Of a DNA stretch of 22,186 bases, positions 20,284 to 22,186 are shown piece by piece. The stretch is taken from the NCBI GenBank assembly GCA_015478945.1, contig JABUQX010148279.1:1-22186 (forward strand), given 5' to 3'. The position numbers and the translations under genes are program-made. The notes under the pieces were generated by a model. That model had not been told where the DNA came from. It searched no databases and was given only the letters and a program-made list of their open reading frames with translations. This DNA comes from Trachelipus rathkii (taxonomy: Eukaryota > Arthropoda > Malacostraca > Isopoda > Trachelipodidae). Position 1 is the first letter of the stretch. Each line of letters opens with the position of its first letter.

Positions 20284-21069
20284 ATGCAGCGTCTTAACAG
20301 ATATACCCCTATACAAAAGATTATACAAAGGGTAATCAAGATCCCAGGGTGTGGGGTTTCAATCTTATATAAAAGAAACCCCGATGGTTCTGATTTTTTC
20401 ACATGTGTTAATCAATCTGTATACCGCAGTAACAAACGTATTTTTATGAGTACAGATGAACTACTCTGTATATGTCGTCATGCTGCAGAATGGGTTAAGG
20501 AGTACTCTGACTCTACCAACGTTTTAGTAGAATCACCGGAAACGATTATTGCTAGAAGAGGATGTCATAAAGTTAGTCATCTTACTATCTCTTTTTCTAA
20601 GGGTATAATTTCACAACATCGATTGGAGGTTCGAGTGTGGAAGATGTGTAATGACACAGGCGTATTTAAACCTACGGCTCGTAGAATCTATATTTCTGGA
20701 TTAAAACCTATAAAATATCTGTCGGAGGTTTGTAGGATGGTAATAACGCAAACTAAGAAATCGGAAATGCTGTCTGATTATGTAACTGTTGCGCATTACA
20801 TGCTGTATCAGGAATATTGCTCATTCAAGAAAACGCTAGTTGATGATTCTGAGACTATCATTGAACGCTTCTTAAATTCTATAGAAGTACAGAAACTCAT
20901 CTATCTATTTAGAAAACAATGGACCGAAAGTGCTTACCACAAGGATCTATCGAGTAAACATATTTTAGTGTCTGAACGTGAACTTTTAACATATGTACTC
21001 AATGAGGGTATCGATGAAGTGAAAAAATATATTAGATATAACGACGAAAATGATTGGTTTTCAATGTAA
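20284..21069 (+). CDS. Intact intronless ORF, unknown protein of 261 residues, possibly viral
   Basis: The first ATG after an in-frame TAA (20272-20274) is at 20284; a GTG at 20275 is open but would not start a eukaryotic gene. Stop TAA 21067-21069. I do not recognise the family. Visible parts are VSILYKRNPDGS at residues 25-36, KRIFMSTDELLCICRHAAEW at 51-70, a second similar pattern RRIYISGLKPIKYLSEVC at 133-150, and a C-terminal helix-like ELLTYVLNEGIDEVKKYI. The two patterns (basic, RI(F/Y)(M/I)S, then a helix) suggest two related modules. No signal peptide, membrane segment or catalytic motif is seen. A decayed tandem paralogue follows. Intronless structure, tandem duplication and the lack of nearby transposons fit a large-DNA-virus gene family, but a host origin is not excluded. 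Confidence 0.75.
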   Translation: MQRLNRYTPIQKIIQRVIKIPGCGVSILYKRNPDGSDFFTCVNQSVYRSNKRIFMSTDELLCICRHAAEWVKEYSDSTNVLVESPETIIARRGCHKVSHLTISFSKGIISQHRLEVRVWKMCNDTGVFKPTARRIYISGLKPIKYLSEVCRMVITQTKKSEMLSDYVTVAHYMLYQEYCSFKKTLVDDSETIIERFLNSIEVQKLIYLFRKQWTESAYHKDLSSKHILVSERELLTYVLNEGIDEVKKYIRYNDENDWFSM

Positions 21070-21370
21070 AAATTTAGCGTTTTTAGATCTTAAGCCTATG
21101 TAAAAACTATATGTATGTGATGAACATTGATTATTATTATTATTATTATTGTTTTTGTTTTGTTTTTTGTTTTGGATAAGCTCATTTCATGTCAATTTGA
21201 CTGTATAGATCTCCTTTGTATACATATATTACCATAGTGAACCTGTTTATTGTTATTGTTGTTGTTTTTGTCTAACGAGAATATATACCTTTTGAACTGA
21301 TATGGTTCGTTCGTGCATTGTATTCTTGTTTACTTTCTTCTGATTGGCTGAAAGAAAGAATCTCATTACC
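21070..21370. other. Spacer between the paralogous ORFs
   Basis: AT-rich with a (TTA)n run near 21130-21150 and GTTGTTTTTG repeats near 21250-21270. AATATA sequences occur but no clear polyadenylation signal follows the upstream stop. No ORF is visible. Confidence 0.4.
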
Positions 21371-21407
21371 TATAAGGGTTGTTTACGCATACGATTTCCT
21401 TCAGTAG
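21371..21407 (+). promoter_or_regulatory. Arthropod core promoter: TATA box plus TCAGT initiator
   Basis: TATAAG at 21371-21376 and TCAGTAG at 21401-21407 put the initiator A (21403) 32 bases after the first T of the TATA box. TCAGT is the arthropod initiator consensus. The ATG of the second paralogue lies 30 bases further on, so the leader would be very short. Confidence 0.6.
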
Positions 21408-21432
21408 TCCATTTTTTCACTGTACTGGCACG

Positions 21433-22175
21433 ATGACATCTCCTCGCATCTCTACATCTGTTGCTGATATCTTCACGAGGAGCTTCGTTATTCCCAATGA
21501 TGTGTCATTTATATTTAAGCGTAAACCAAATGGTAGTCGTTACGTTGCTTGTCAGAGGGTCAAATAATAGACCTTTATTCGTTTGTGCTGATGGATTCAT
21601 CAAGATTATCGACATCGCTGCTGCATGGGTAGAGGATAAGTGTTTGTTATCCGAGAGATCAGCGTTTAGTGAAATATCTAACTGGGAAGACAACATAAGT
21701 GGTTCTAATAGAATAGACGTGGTGTTCTCGTCGTGTGACAATATTAAAACCCTTGAGGTACGCCAATATTGGAAACCCGTCGATTGTGTGACCTTCTATC
21801 GCACATGTATAGGTTTCACAGTTCGAACATCTGAAAATATTACAGCATTGCTTAAAATAAAAAACGAATTAACATCACATCTTAACGATGTTGACATACT
21901 TGAGGACATAATACATATAGCACATGGTGTAATCTATGATATTTACACCGAAACATGTGGTTTCCCGTATAATACAGTGTAGGAGTGCGTTAATAACTAT
22001 CAGTTTGGAAAAGTTTACTTCTCTCTTGTATGAGAGAATGAGTGCTGCTGAATCAAAATATACCGAAAAATGGTTTAGTGTTGCTGAAGGCATTTATACT
22101 TACATTCTTTCAAAGGGTGTTGAATCTTTAGAGAGATATATAGAACGTACCCAACTTGAATCCTATGTTCGCTGA
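21433..22175 (+). pseudogene. Frameshifted tandem paralogue of the 20284-21069 gene
   Basis: Starts at ATG 21433 and ends at TGA 22173-22175, about the same length as its neighbour. FIFKRKPNGSRYVACQ aligns with the neighbour's ILYKRNPDGSDFFTC, then the frame changes between about 21546 and 21567 and continues at NNRPLFVCADGF, IIDIAAAWVE. A second change lies near 21965-21985. The last part, LEKFTSLLYERMSAAESKY and GIYTYILSKGVESLERYI, aligns with the C-terminal segment of the neighbour. Two frame changes make it a pseudogene unless programmed shifting or assembly error is involved. A clear promoter still precedes it. Function is unknown, as for the neighbour. Confidence 0.7.
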
Positions 22176-22186
22176 TCAAATGAATT

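Overview
This is a repeat-dominated, AT-rich piece of an animal nuclear genome. A block of (TTAGG/CCTAA)n telomere-type repeat at 17392-17516 points to an arthropod. The abundance of (AT)n microsatellites and a possible endogenous large DNA virus next to the telomeric block suggest a crustacean, but the species cannot be fixed from sequence alone. I see no conserved single-copy host gene, tRNA or rRNA.

Layout. Positions 1-4123 hold remnants of short inverted-repeat elements, two foldback elements of families here called A and B, and (AT)n arrays. 4147-5515 is a dead hAT transposon with GCGGAT-type ends. 5717-6800 is half of an A element followed by the 3' end of a Penelope-like retroelement: a GIY-YIG endonuclease plus a degenerate hammerhead-ribozyme motif. 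7036-8960 (element D) is the most gene-like mobile unit: inverted repeats of about 140-150 bp enclose a nearly intact protein gene of a family widespread in arthropods but without an assigned function; the middle of the protein is missing. 9133-10503 is an A element split by a complete 719-bp B element with an exact 8-bp target duplication. 12165-15795 is a second dead hAT element with ATTCGG-type ends, and inside it lies a minus-strand pseudogene of another widespread unnamed family.

From 16256 rightwards the character changes. After (CA)n, (TAA)n and (AT)n arrays comes the telomeric block, then CA/CACTTA repeats, then five units of about 146-177 bp built around a nested palindrome (17960-18795), then a cluster of near-perfect hairpins (18980-19102). 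The last 3 kb has no long microsatellite and no recognisable transposon. It holds one intact intronless ORF (20284-21069) and a decayed tandem paralogue (21433-22175) with a textbook arthropod TATA plus initiator promoter.

Main hypothesis: the right part of the window is the edge of an endogenous large DNA virus, possibly nimavirus-like, integrated at or in telomeric repeat. What the sequence shows is the abrupt change of composition, the repeat and palindrome architecture and the tandem intronless paralogues. The viral assignment is inference, because neither protein is one I recognise.
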